From Solenopsis invicta (taxonomy: Eukaryota > Arthropoda > Insecta > Hymenoptera > Formicidae): DNA of 64,000 nt. Made by a program: the position numbers and the translations under genes. Below the pieces are notes generated by a model. That model made no database searches. It was not told the origin of the DNA and saw only the letters and a program-made list of their open reading frames with translations. The DNA lies in NCBI RefSeq assembly GCF_016802725.1, contig NC_052671.1, forward strand, positions 21,061,728 through 21,125,727, read 5' to 3'. Within the stretch, counting starts at the first letter, position 1. Each line of letters starts with the position of its first letter. Shown piece by piece: positions 44,861 to 57,542 of the stretch.

Positions 44861-46052
44861 GGTGTTGGAATTAATTCGTAGCGTTTTTTTAGAGAGAAAC
44901 AACGATTTATTCTAAGTTTAAATATAAAAATACATTACTAAAAATATTTTCCATCGCTTGCCACAACTTTTTCCCATCTTTCGGGTAAGAGACGGATACC
45001 CCGTCGAAAAAACGCTTTGTCCTTAGAGGCGATCCATGAATCAATCCAAGTTTTGCATTCTTCATAAGAAGTAAATTTCTCCGCGGACAAACCATGAGCC
45101 ATCGACCGGAACAAGTGATAATCCGAAGGAGCAATATCTGGAGAATACGGCGGGTGGGTTAGGACTTCCCATTTCAGTGTTTGCAGGTACGTTTGCACTG
45201 GCTTTGCGACGTGCGGTCTAGCATTGTCGTTCAGCAAAATAATTTTGTCGTGCCTTTCGCTCCATTCCGGCCGTTTCTCCTTCAATGCCCGACTCAAGCG
45301 CATCAATTGCAGTCGGTAACGATCCCTAGTGATGGTTTCATTCGGATTCAGCAGTTCGTAGTAAACCACACCCCGTTGATCCCACCAAATGCAAAGAAGA
45401 AGCTTAGATCCATGAATATTACATTTTGGTACTGATGATGATGGTAGTCCAGGCTTAACCAATGATTTTTTGCGCTTGGGGTTATCGTAATATATCCACT
45501 TTTCATCACCCGTAACAATCGGATGTAAAAAACTTTTTCTTTTGTACCGTTGAAGCAGTAACTCGCAAGTCAAAAAACGCCTTTCAACGTCCCTCGGCTT
45601 TAATTCGTATGGGATCCAATGTCCTTCCTTTTGGATCATCCTTAACGCTTTAAGTCGTTTTCCCACTGTTGAAAAGTCAACCCCCAACGATGTGGACAAC
45701 TCTTCGAGCGTTTGAGTTGAGTTCTCCTCAAGTAATGTCTCCAATTCTTTGTCTTCAAACTTTTTTGGCTGTCCAGGTCGTTCCTTGTCTTCTAAGTCGA
45801 AATCACCGTTCTTGAATCGCGCAGACCACTTCCGACACGTTGTTCAGCTAAAGCTTGCTCACCGTAAACTTCTTCTAAAATCCTATGGCTTTCCGCAGCA
45901 GTTTTATTCATATGAAAGTAATGTAATAAAACTCCCCGCAAAAACACTTTATTTGGTATAAATTTAGACATATTTAAATAATTATAACTTGATGTTATTA
46001 ACAAGTGAAAGTAAGATGTCGTAAGGGATACGTTTTATTCCCAAATAATTGT
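44861..46052 (-). mobile_element. Mos1-type mariner
   Basis: Left end TA then GGTGTTGGAATTAATTCGTA. The right end near 46052 is a diverged mirror (TTTGGGAATAAAACGTA). The transposase is 44938-45971. Confidence 0.75.
44938..45971 (-). pseudogene. Mariner (Mos1-type) transposase with one frameshift
   Basis: Starts MSKFIPNKVFLRGVLL. Near 45840 one base is missing, and the frame then continues TCRKWSARFKNGDFDLED, KPRDVERRF, VTGDEKWIYYDN (first Asp), LLNDNARPHVA (second Asp) and APSDYHLFRSM (third Asp), ending DGKYF and stop. About 344 codons, DD34D. The single frameshift is in the N-terminal DNA-binding part. Sister to the copy at 50128-51168. Confidence 0.9.
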
Positions 46053-47670
46053 TATTTGCTAAACTACTTTTTAATAAAATTGGTATAAAATTTATATTAA
46101 GTTTATATTAGGTTAATATCAACCTAATATAAACATAATAAAAATTCATATCAATTTTATTAAAAATTAGTTTAGCATATGACAATGAATCGGGAAAAAC
46201 CGTTATTGGAAAGAGAGGGAAAGAGAGAGGGAGACAGCAAATATACCTGACCCTTGTAACGTCCCTCACACACACACACACACACACGTACACGTATACG
46301 TATACACTAACACATAGTGGTCCGGAATCGGCTTATAACAACTACTCATATAAAAAATAAGTATAAATGAATATAAAAGTTGTTATAATATTTTATTATC
46401 TTTTCTAAAATTGTGATTTTTTTATACAAGCAGAATATTAATGCACGCATAATTTATGTGAAATAAAAACTTACCACTGTTACGTATCCATAAATAATAT
46501 CTATTATCAGTCTGGGATGGGAATCTATATAAACATTTTCCATTTTGTTTTCCATTCATACAGTCTTTATATGCACAATTTTAGAAGTAACGATATACAC
46601 GATTCTGCTCTGACATTGTCTTTCAACAGTCTTTTAACATATATGTATAAATTTTTTAAACAATAAAAACACACTTTAATCATACACAATAATGAAGCTA
46701 CACTTGTGAATTTGCGAAGAATTCTTTACAGATGTAATTAACAAATTTTCAAAGATCCTTCACAAATATAATCACGTATAAAATCCTATATGGACAATAA
46801 TTGCGAAAACACAAAACCAATGTAGCGTACTTATTTCACAACTTTGCTAGCAAACGAGTCAACGTTCGCGTACCACGACTAAACGTATACTGCATCGAGG
46901 TAAACAAATGCTTCCGCCTTGTCTCTATCGCTGACAAAAAAATCGTCGACTATATGTATAACGAATTATGTATCTTATATTTCTCTCAATTTTTATAGAC
47001 AAGTCAGGAATCCAGAATACTTATATAATCTGTTTTGTTAGATTTGCTTAGATTTCAGATATTCGATTTTCAAGAAATAGTTAATTACAAAGTCATTAAT
47101 AAATATGTTCGCAACTTTCCATCAAAGCTTTGAATTCTATTAATAAATATTTTTTGTTCCTTTACTTTTTTATTCCTTTATTTTTTTATTTGGTTTATAC
47201 GAAAAATATTACAAATGTTTTTAATATCATTTTTATGCCAAAAAAGCGATAAAACAAGTATTTTTAATTCAGCGACCAGCATATTGTTATAATTGATGCT
47301 ACCAACACTTACGTAGCATATTTGCATTAAATCTTAGAAATCTCTTTATTCTTTAAATATTGCTAAATTTATTTAATTACAAATATATATTTGTTCCTAT
47401 TAATATTTCTAAATTTCTCAAATTACAAATATCGTTATGTATAATTGTTCAGACGCTTTTGTCTTAGGGATAAGAATAAAGAAAAAACATTTTTTTAATG
47501 TTATTTTTTATATTTCAGAGAAAAAAAATGTATTTTGTTAGTTTTACATACATACTATATTAAACACTATAAAGATTACAAAAATAAACAAAATAATTAA
47601 TTTTATTTCAATAATTGTTTTATTGATATTGCAATTATAAATGTACACATTTTACTATAAAACAAAGTTA
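46053..47670. other. Non-coding AT-rich stretch
   Basis: Contains a short (CA)n at about 46266-46288, GAGAG words near 46210 and long A/T-rich runs. I recognise no gene, repeat family or RNA. Confidence 0.5.
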
Positions 47671-47675
47671 ACGTT

Positions 47676-47692
47676 TTAAAATGTAACATTCG

Positions 47693-47750
<58 letters not shown>

Positions 47751-48332
47751 AGGTCTTCCCGCTGCAGGTGCTTCTTGGATGTGAGGTGTTGTGGTATGTT
47801 TGTCTTGCATTACTGCTGCTACTTGCACTGCTCCTTCTTTTCTGACCTCTTGAAGGGCTCTAACCCTTCCCTCAACAAGGCCTAATCTTTTTTGAACAGT
47901 CACAATCTGTTCTTGCATTTCTTCATACATCCTCTTAAGCTCATCATGCCTTCTTCTTTCTATTTCCTCCTGTTGTTGACTGAGCCTCATTCTTTCCTCC
48001 TTATCCTCTCTATACTCCTGAATAAATTCTTCAAGGAGTTTGAAGACTGTGGATGTTGTTATCTTCTCCCGAGGGTTTGACTCCACAACGGGTAATCTTG
48101 AAAATCCCTCCTTTAACCTTTTTTGATGACGAGTAACCCTCCTTTCTTCCTCAGGAGAGATATGCCTTTTAGAGGAGGTTTCTGGATGAGGAGTTGCCAC
48201 ATGAATGGGGATAATGACTTGTGTGCTTGTGCCCTGCACTTGATGGGGAATGTTTTCCTCCTCAATCTCCCTGAGAGTTTCCTCATCAATATCTAGTTCC
48301 TGAGGGCTTTTGTCTCTACTGGGTGAGGACAT
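47676..48332 (-). CDS. Coiled-coil protein, possibly ORF1 of a retroelement
   Basis: 218 codons starting MSSPSRDKSPQELDIDEETL. The first third is acidic and Pro/Ser-rich; residues about 85-165 are highly charged with heptads (EEIERRRHDELKRMYEEMQE) predicting a coiled coil. The C-terminus is a run of Glu-Arg encoded by a (TC)n microsatellite at about 47694-47743. There are no stops, but no catalytic domain or zinc knuckle. It could be the ORF1/gag-like protein of a non-LTR or DNA element. It is bounded on both sides by (TC)n tracts. Function is unknown. Confidence 0.5.
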
Positions 48333-48598
48333 GACTTATAATTGGACAATACTTCTGTTTTAGTGAGTATGGGGGGTTCACTTCTTAGTCTTTATTTCTA
48401 TTTTTGTTATTGCGATACTTTATCTGTATTCTATGCATCGTTATTCTACTTTAGTTGTTTTATTTTTATTTTTTATTTTTTATGTTTATAATTTAATCTT
48501 AAGTCGACACTTTTCTTCTTTTTCTGTTTTTGCTATGTATCTGCCTGTCCTTAGAGGGCTTGCCCTAGGACAGTAATAAACGCCTATTCATTCATTCA

Positions 48599-48643
<45 letters not shown>

Positions 48644-48650
48644 GTTTTTT
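48333..48650 (+). repeat. Non-LTR retrotransposon 3' end and simple repeats
   Basis: TTGCCCTAGGACAGTAATAA followed by ACGCCTATTC and ATTC repeats, then (TC)n. It resembles the 3' end of the LINE at 53.4 kb (ATGCCCTAGAATATTAATAA then ATCA/TC repeats). So a plus-strand LINE tail is likely. Alternating CA/CG simple sequence continues to 48743. Confidence 0.5.
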
Positions 48651-48957
48651 CCTTGTTAGTACACACACGCGCGCGCGCACGCACGCACGCACGTACACAC
48701 GCGCACACACACACGCGTACATACACACGCGCGCACACACACATTAAACACATGCGTATTGTCATTTTTCATACATGCGCGTATACACCATTATAAGAAA
48801 GTATGAAACATTTGTAAAAAGTGGGCGCTTTCTGGCTTTTTTACGTCTCTGCCTAAAAATCGTCCAAAATCTTCTTTCTGCATTTTACGGCCAGAGCGTA
48901 GCGCGGAAAACGAAATGGCAAGAGGAAAGTGGAGAGGAGGATATCTGTAGAGATAAT

Positions 48958-49690
48958 GGGTGCTTTCCAACAAGAGTGCTACAGTGTGACACAGTGTCAC
49001 ACAGAGAGACACAGTGTAACACAGTCTAATTGGAACAGATAAGTTACCAAACACGGTCACTAGAGTGCGTAAACGACTGACTTAGTAAAAAACACAGGTT
49101 CAAATTGAATCAGAAATCTATCCGTAGAAAATCCAGACTCGTTAAAGAAGGAATTTTACATTATCCAACGTAGGAATAACTTCTTTACAATGCCGAGAAA
49201 AGAATAAACTTGCAAATTAATCCGATGAAATACGTATGAATAATGAATAATCAACGAATGCATTGTTTCTTAGGCTTATACAATTCTTTAAATAAAAATA
49301 ATGAATATTGATTACCATCTAAAAATTCTGGGTCTGGTACGTTATTTTCAAACACGAGACATTTTTAGTAAAAATATAAGTCCATTGTGCTAATTTAAAA
49401 ATGTAATATGTAAAAAAACGAAAGATTCAAACTATAATTTTAATTTTGTATGTTAAGGCGACAAAACATATCTGAACATGACTAAAATGTACCCGTACCA
49501 CACTTGAAAAAATAATTTATTTGCTCGATGTGTTAGCACTATTGATGTCTGACACGGCCAAACTTAAGATTGAGCTGTGTTTTGCAGTGTCGCTTTGTGT
49601 CTCTCTGTGTCATAGTTGGAAAGCACCAATGTAGACACTGTGTTACACAGTGTCGCCTGTGTCTCTTGTTGGAAAGCATCCAAAATATCG
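48958..49690. repeat. Inverted pair of ACACAGTGT-rich repeats
   Basis: GGTGCTTTCCAACAAGAG followed by ACAGTGTGACACAGTGT words at 48958-49024 reappears inverted and doubled at 49566-49684 (GTTGGAAAGCACC and GTTGGAAAGCATCC). The interior has no coding potential. It is a probable non-autonomous element or two nested insertions. Confidence 0.5.
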
Positions 49691-50057
49691 CCGCTCGTTC
49701 CGTGGGTTAGCCGACAATTTCCCGAAAAATGGCCGCGATAATGTTGGTACCAACAAAAATCCCTAAAAAACGTGTTTTTATTTTTTATAGATTTGTAGCA
49801 TTGTTCAAGTAGTGAGTCCATCAGTTTACGTAACCTCATTGGCATATGTGCGCGCGTGGTGTTTAAAATAAGTATAACCAAAATAAAGTAAATTGTAAAT
49901 ATAAAGTATAAAATTGTAATGTTTTATTAAAATAAAACTAAATAAAGTAAAAACATAAAGTGCGCAGGATAAGTGAGAACATAAAGTAAAAATTATTATG
50001 CAATGATTAATATTATATATATGTATTATGTGTGTATATACATATATATATATATTA

Positions 50058-51337
50058 GGAGTACAAATTGAAAACCGCCGTTTTTTGTCAAAATTTGAGG
50101 ATTAATTGTTGAAAAATGGTTACATACTTATTCTTGAAAGTATTGTCCATCGCTGGCCACTACTTTCTCCCACCTTTCGGGCAGCATACGAATCCCGCGT
50201 CGAAAAAACTGCTCGTCTTTTGCGGCGATCCACGAATCGACCCAGTTTTTGGCTTCTTCGTAATAATGGAAGTGCTGCTCAGCCAGGCCATGCACCATTG
50301 ATCGGAACAAGTGGTAATCTGAAGGGGCGATGTCAGGAGAATACGGCGGATGAGGTAAGACGTCCCATTTCAATGTTTCCAGATAGGTTTTAACGACCTG
50401 AGCAACATGTGGCCGAGCGTTGTCGTGCAGCAACATCACTTTTTCGTGTCTTTGCTCGTATTGTGGCCGTTTTTCCTGCAATGCTCGGCTCAAACGCATT
50501 AGTTGTGTTCGGTAGCGAGCTCCTGTGATGGTTTCACCCGGTTGCAATAGCTCATAATAAATCACGCCGAGCTGGTTCCATCAAATACACAGCATGAACT
50601 TCGAGCCATGGATGTTTGGCTTGGCCGTCGATGTTGATGCATGGCCGCGGAGGCCCCACGATTTTTTTCGCGTTGGATTATCATAATGGATCCACTTTTC
50701 ATCGCCGGTTACAATACGATGCAGAAAACCCTTCCGTTTTTGCTGTTGGAGCAGCTGTTCCCACGCGAAAAAACGCCGTTCGACGTCTCTCGGCTTTAAT
50801 TCGTATGGCACCCAGTATCCATGCTTTTGGATCATTCCCATGGTTTTCAAACGATGTGAAATAGCTTGTTGAGTCACGCCCAATGAATCTGCAAGCTCCT
50901 GTTGCGTTTGAGCTGAATCTTCATTCAGTAATGTTTCCAATTGTGCGTCTTCAAACTTTTTCACCTGTTCGGGACGCTCCTTGTCCTTTATGCCAAAATC
51001 GCCACTTTTGTAGCGTTGAAACCATTCTCGACACGTTCTTTCACTAATGGAAGCCTCACCATAAGTTTTTACAATCATTCGACGCGCCTCCGCCGCAGAT
51101 TTTTTCGAATTGAAGGCAAAAAGCAAAACTTCCCGCAAATGACGCTTATTGGGCACAAATTTCGACATTTTCGATCACAAAAAAATATATAACGCCGATA
51201 AAAATTCACAACTGCAATGATAAGGAATTGTTGCCAGATGCCCAACCTTACATTTAAAATTTTTGATCTAACGTTTGGCGCCAGCATTTACCGCTGGCGC
51301 CATCTACTGGAAAACGGCGGTTTTCAATTTGTACTCC
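50058..51337 (-). mobile_element. Mos1-type mariner, near-intact
   Basis: 1,280 bp, TIR GGAGTACAAATTGAAAACCG on both sides, flanked by TA (50056-50057, 51338-51339). The transposase fills the interior. Confidence 0.95.
50128..51168 (-). pseudogene. Mariner transposase interrupted by a single stop
   Basis: 346 codons from MSKFVPNKRHLREVL to DGQYFQE. HTH region with TCREWFQRYKSGDFGIKD, then KPRDVERRF, VTGDEKWIHYDN, LLHDNARPHVAQ and APSDYHLFRSM (DD34D). The only defect I see is TGA at 50583-50581 between LCI and WNQLGV, where the sister copy has Trp-Trp. Otherwise the frame is open. Confidence 0.95.
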
Positions 51338-51571
51338 TAATAGTATTACGATTGTAGGAACAATAAAAAAAAAATAAACGAGAGATTCCTAATACGTTCA
51401 AAGCAATTCCTAAAGGAAACGACAGTCAATTTGTTTATCATGATGGTAAAATTTTAGTATCTTATAATCTAAAGAAAAAAAAATTGTTTTTTATTATCGT
51501 CTTTTCACAAATGTGGAAAAATTGACTTTTCTTTACTTTACTTTATTTATGTACTTTACTTTTGACATTAT

Positions 51572-51860
51572 CAAGTCTTAAGGGTGATTTTGAGAAAAAT
51601 GGTAAGGGTACAAATTCCTAAATTGCACATTTTGGTAATACAAATTATCAAGCATCGATTAAAAATAGTGTTCTTCGATTCTGCTAAGAGAAAAGAGTAC
51701 TTTACTCTAGAGGTCATCAAGATTCAGGGGTGGTTTTGAGAAAAATGCAAGGGTACAAATTCTTAAATTGCACATTTTGGTAGTATAAATTATTACTCAT
51801 CGAGTAAAAGTAGTGTCGTTCGATTCTGCTGAGGGAAAGAGTACTTTATTCTTGGAGCTG
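51572..51860. repeat. Two tandem copies of a roughly 150-bp unit
   Basis: Each copy has GTGATTTTGAGAAAAATG-like, GGGTACAAATTC, TTGCACATTTTGGTA and GTTCGATTCTGCT words. Divergence is about 10 percent by eye. Confidence 0.75.
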
Positions 51861-53400
51861 GTCTAGAATATAGAGGTATAAATTATTTTGAAGCTGATTA
51901 TATTAATTAAACTTATATTATTAATTTATTTGGAGTGGTACAAATTAGTACAAAATCAGTACTAATTATATCTACTTTATTTTTATTTAAAAAAAATTTT
52001 TTTTTTTTTGGTCGTGCTGGCTTCATATGAACCTAGCAGGACCACGAGTTTCTTCGAAACGGCATGGGGTACAAAATTATTTTGTATGGTACAAATTAGT
52101 ACAAAATGAGTACTAAATATTCCACTAAGTTTTATTTGATTCTGCCGATTTGGTATTGCTAGCTTCATAGAGGTGAAAGTCTCTGATGGTTCGACGCGCT
52201 CGATGCAAAATTCATGTAGGCTTTTGCAGTGAAACTCTTGCCTAAAGCCTACGACGTGTACCGTCCAGCGAGCGCAGCGAAAAGTATGATATAAGAAGCT
52301 GTCATATAAGATGCCATGCTAAAGTAAATACTTCTCATTCGCACATGCTCGCAACTTTGAAGATCGACGCGTTGCCGGCGGATATTGGCACGGGGTCTCG
52401 AAACTTGCAACGTCCCGATGCGAAGATTTCGCCCTGGCTAGCGAGGGTAGTGAAGCTTCAATGTGACAAGTAGTCACGCAGACTGTCATATTGAACCAAA
52501 CACTTCTCACTCGCAGAATAATTTTTCATAAATTTGGCGATCGACATGCTCCATCCAGGAATTAGTCTTGCCGCCAAGACCATATATGGAAGTCGTGACC
52601 CAAATATTTTACTCCCGTTCCTTGATGACACTGACATCTTTTGATTAATAATAATGTGATTAGACAGACTGAAAAGATCCTGATTAGACTTGACCGAGCT
52701 GATGGGGGAGCAAAAGATTTTTGATTCACTCACTCCTTTTGATATGAAAAAGGCTGCACAGAGCCTGGAGCACGACTTGCTGCTCATTTTCCTGACTATC
52801 AATTTTATTACACTACCTAGTGGTCGCGCTTACTCTAATCTTGTTCACGAGTATTTTGACGAGTCATCAAGATGCCAAGCTCGATTATCGATTTTTTGTG
52901 CCGCCAGCCTTTCTGCAAGAAGACTCTTTTAACCGATTCGACAATTGAAAAGTAAGTAAGCGAATTATTCAAGCGACATATAGGCTTCTTCTCTTTTTCT
53001 CATTCGGATCTTACGCGATGTAATTGATTACCACCCTCTTTCTCTTTTCCCTTTTTATATATTTAATCCGTTATTCTGCTTTAACCCTTTTTGGGTCTGA
53101 TAGAGCTTTGGTATCAATCCGATTCAAGGAACTCAACTCGTTATTCTGCTTTAACCCTTTTTGGGTCTGATCGAGCTTTGGTGTCGATCCGACTTAAGGG
53201 ACTCAACCTGTTATTCTGTTTTAACCCTTTTTGCGTCTGATCGAGCTCTGGTGTCGATCCGACTCAAGGGACCCTACTTCCCTTTTTTTTTTAATCAACT
53301 TGATCATATTCATTTGCAATCCGGTTAAAACTCGTTCCCCCTCCCTCACGGGTAGTTTCATGATAAATTTTATCTGCTCTATTTATTCCTTAAGTAGAGA
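51861..53400. other. Non-coding; includes a three-copy tandem repeat
   Basis: 53071-53277 holds three copies of a 69-bp unit starting TTATTCTGCTTTAACCC, with GGGTCTGAT and GATCCGACT. 52200-52950 has moderate GC but no recognisable protein. Confidence 0.6.
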
Positions 53401-53419
53401 GTGAGAGAGAGAGAGAGAG

Positions 53420-56400
53420 ATTGATTGATTGTGCTTTTATTAATATTCTAGGGCATAGCTTTATAATATAAACCAGAAAATATATAGACAGGAAATATAA
53501 TACAGAAAGTAAATAACAAAAGCAAGAAAAACGAAGAAAAAAAATAAGAATAATAGAAAAGCAACTAAATAAAATTACAGTAAATTAAGATAAGAAATAT
53601 TTACAAAGAAGTACTAAAGTAATAAAATTAAAATTATACTTAATAACTAGGATTAGAGAATGGAACGTATTTCCGACAGAGCAAATCAAGAAGACAAAAG
53701 GTACGAAAAATATTAACAAATTTTTAAACTGAAATAAGAAATAGACTGAAGGGAGTGAGCAAAAAAATACAGAAATACGCTCAATTCAAATAAGCAGTGC
53801 CAAGGACAAGCAAGTGCAGCAAGAATGAGGTGGAGATAGCATACTGATAAGAGGACTAGGCACGAGCATGGGGCGGAGGCGGCGCTACGCGACTGCGGCC
53901 CCTGAGGTGGACGAAGAGCGCACGTTTGAATGCATTAATAGAGGTTGCCTCCCTGACGGCAGAAGGGTGATTATTCCATAAGGAGCAAGCCGTGGAGTGA
54001 AAGGAGCGTTGGTAGGTTGAGGTACGGCAAAAGGGGACAGCGAGGTCAAGGGAAGAGGATGGTGAGGAGCGAAGGTGAGAGAGAGGACGATGAAGAGGAC
54101 GGAAATTATTGGAAAGGTAGGGAGGAGAAGAGTTGAGGATGATAGAGAATAGGAGACAGCACGTGAGGTACTCCCTTCGGTCGTCAGAGTTGAGCCACTC
54201 CAATCTCTCATAATATCCGGAAATGTGCTCATCCTTGCGAAGGTTAAACATGAACCACACGCAAGTGTTCATCAGGCGTCGAAGTTTTAACTTATGTTGC
54301 CCCGTAAAGTCAGTGAATAGGGCCGCGCAATAATCAAAGACGGGGAAGATGAGGGCAGTCACGAGATGTGTGCGAAGGCGTAGGGAGAGGCTGTTATTGA
54401 AGGCCTTTAAGCGCCAAAGGATACCATTAATACGGCTAGAGGTGGCACGTATTTGCTCAGACCAGCTGAGGGTATTGGTAAGGCAGACTCCGAGGTTGGT
54501 GACTTTGGTGGTGATCTCGATTTGAGCACCGTTGAGGTGCAGTTGTATGAGAGAGGGAGGGAAGCTATTTACAAACTTAGCGCTGCCCAGAAGGGGGCAT
54601 TGCTTTTGTTTTCTGCACATTTAAGGTGAGAAAGTTGAGCGAGGCCCAGGATTCAATATCTGCAATATCCTCTCTAACCCTTGCAAGGGCAGCGTCAAGA
54701 TCAGCAGGCGGAAAATGTAAATATATCTGCAAATCATTTGCGTATAGGAGATGCTTACAGTGATTCAGAATTAGCTGAGATCATTAATAAATAGAGAGAA
54801 GAGCAATGGACCAAGTACGGAGCCCTGCGAAACTCCGGCTGTAACAGGAGCCCAAGATGAAAAAGCACCATCTGGGCCACGCACGCGCTGTTGACGCCCC
54901 AAGAGATATGACTGGAATGATTGGCGGGCTGAAGGGGACAGATGGAAGGAAAACAGCTGTCGTAGAAAGAGACTGTGAGAGACCGTATCAAAGGCCTTCG
55001 TGAAGTCGAATAGGACGAGCAATGTGACCATTCGTTTGTCGACGGCGAGTCTGACAACGTCAAGAAGCCTCAGAAGAGCAGTCTGAGTACTATTCCCTCT
55101 ACGAAAGCCAGTTTGGAGGGGGTCAAGGAGTTGTGGAGCTGGATGTGAGAGGAGAGTTGCTCGAAGTCTATGCGTTCGAGAACCTTAAATAGGAAGCAAA
55201 GCAAGGATATAGGACGAAAGTGGGAGGGCTCGATAGGATGCTTAGTTTTAAGTAGAGGAACGATGTGAGATAATTTCCAAGTGGAAGGGAAAAAAGAGCG
55301 GGTAAAGGAGGCATTAAATATCTCGAGAATAGTAGGGAAAATGATAGGAAGGCATTAAAGGACAAGACGGCGGTTTATGTCATCAGGACCGGAGGAGTTA
55401 GAGGAGCAACTGCGTAGAGCACGCAGCAGGACGTCAGGAGAGATGTGGAAGAAATAGAAAGTAGAAGGATCGGATAAGAACGAGGACGAGGAGGAAGAGC
55501 AGGGGGGAGGAAAAGAGGAGCAAGGGAGATCAGAGGGGGAGATGTGGAAGGGAAAGGCAGGCAGGAGACTAAGCGAAGGAAGGGAGGTAAAATGTGCGGT
55601 AGTGAAAAAGGTATTCAGAGAGTCAAGTGGAAGATCAGGATGAAGGTAAGGAACCTCAGCCCTGGCAAGGCCAAATGATCGCAGCTCTGACTATAAGCGC
55701 GCAGACCCCGTAGTTGGGCGCAGTCTATCAGAGAGGTAAGAGCTTTTAGCTGACATTATGGCAGATTTTGCAAGATTACGTAAGGCACAAAAGGTAGCTC
55801 GCTTCTCAGGAGAGGGGTAACTGAGAAAGGTTCTTCGGGCTGCGTCGCGCCTACGCAGCAGTCCGCGAATGCCATCGTTAATCCACGGGGCGGGAGGTTT
55901 CTTCGCAACGAACGATTTTAGCGGAAAGAGCAATTCCCGAGCGGTGGTGAGGTACATGTTAAGAGAGAAAATCATGTCATCAACATGGGGGAGGTGGCAG
56001 ACACCCTGCCAATCGCAAAAGAGCAGGAAGTCATGGAGTTCCTGCAGGTTGGTACGAGAGTAGTCGCGAATGAAAATAAGACGGGGAGGAAGACGGTGAA
56101 TGAGAAGATTAAGCGCAACTTCGATGAGGTCATGATTAGATAAGAAAAGTACAGGTAGCTGATTATGAGTGGTGACGAGGGAGAGGTCACTGACAAGACA
56201 GTGATCTATCCTAGTATGAGAGGTTGTGGTATGGTGGGTGTTGTCGAAAGGGATAAACGAGAGGTGGTTAGAGGTGCGGAAATCCGTGAGAGAGTCAGAG
56301 TCGTGAGATGGGCAGTTGAGGTCGATGTTAAAATCGCCAATAATTATTCCGGAAAGAAGGTAAGAAGCGCTCGAAATCTGACTGAAAAATGGAAAGGTGA

Positions 56401-56857
56401 CCGATCTTAGGACGGTAAACAACGGCGAAGAGAAGAGGACGAGAGCCCTTCAAGGTGATACGGAGTAAGATGTATTCCGGAAGGCCACTGTAAAGGCTAG
56501 GCGAAATCGCGAGTATGGTTGCGCCAATGTCGCAGCGCACGTAGACGCCAGTGCCACCTCTCCCCCTGCCGACACGATCACATCTAATGATGTGATAGCC
56601 GGGAAAAAAAACAAAGTTGTCAGGAACGTGAGGCTTTAACCAAGTCTCGGACATGGCGATTATGTTAAAGGACTCACGATGAAAGAAGTCAGCGAATTCG
56701 GAAAAGTGAAAGAGGAGAGATTGGCAGTTCAAGTAGCAAAGTCGGAGGTGCCCCCAAGGATGAGCGGGCGGACCGGGAAGAGAATCAGTCTTTCCCAGGA
56801 CGCGGAACCGGAATCGAGAGAGCCGGGACAGAATTAAGATAACGAGAAGCACCACAG

Positions 56858-56920
<63 letters not shown>

Positions 56921-57060
56921 GGTGGTTTTGTCCTAGAACGCCATTAATTAAAACCGCGTTAAATATAGTGAAAAGTCAGGCTCACAACTAATCTAAGCAA
57001 AAACGAATCTCGGGTCGCCGCAAAGCGTCGACGGAATCACCGGAACAGGCAAATGCGCAG
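53420..57060 (-). mobile_element. Non-LTR retrotransposon (Jockey/R1-like), near full ORF2
   Basis: Reads on the minus strand from a 5' region with (GA)n (56862-56927) to a 3' end ATGCCCTAGAATATTAATAA followed by CAATCAATC and (TC)n at about 53399-53450. It encodes endonuclease, reverse transcriptase and a C-terminal region. There is no target duplication that I can define. Confidence 0.85.
53856..56855 (-). pseudogene. LINE ORF2: AP-endonuclease and reverse transcriptase, frameshifted
   Basis: The N-terminal block (56855-56328) has LNCQSLLFHF, MSETWLKP and GRGGTGVYVR of the EEP endonuclease, then GDFNIDLNCP and the SNHDLI motif, normally SDH. After HxPxP-type linker sequence comes the RT with LFDFTKAFDTVSH and SQGSVLGPLLFSLFINDL. 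A 1-nt frameshift near 54770 is followed by LLYANDLQIY, where the catalytic YADD is changed to YAND. The C-terminal part (54620-53856) includes LGVCLTNTLSW, VFDYCAALF and a carboxy segment to a stop at 53856. Several frameshifts, plus both Asp-to-Asn changes, show it is dead. Confidence 0.88.
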
Positions 57061-57466
57061 GCAACCCATCCAATGCCTACCATTACCTCAAAATTCAGCT
57101 TCTTCTCTCCCTCTCTTTCTTTGTCCTTCCGAACGCACACCAGAACAACCTACTTCTTCTCCCCCTCTCGTCTTGAGCGAAGTGCCTAAATTGGCACTGA
57201 CTGGCGTATTTATAACGTTTGCGCGGAAGCTTCTAAAAGGATCCGTCGTCGTCAAAGCTGTTTACGATTTTCTTTGCTTGCTCAGCAACAGCAATTCCGA
57301 ATCCTTCCAGAAGCCCGCGCGTACACATATTTCTTTGCAATAGGCGAAATGTAATATGCGTAACACGTTTCTGTAGGGAATAGGTCTTTGATTTTTTTAG
57401 ACAATGTATGAAAATCTTCATTCTTTAATGGCCTGATAAGTAACTCCAATAATTAATATAGCAGTA

Positions 57467-57518
<52 letters not shown>

Positions 57519-57542
57519 CTTACGTAAAATGTTTATAAATAA
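57061..57542. other. No gene seen; (GA)n tract
   Basis: A (GA)n microsatellite at about 57473-57510. The rest may be LINE 5' leader or flanking sequence. Confidence 0.5.
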
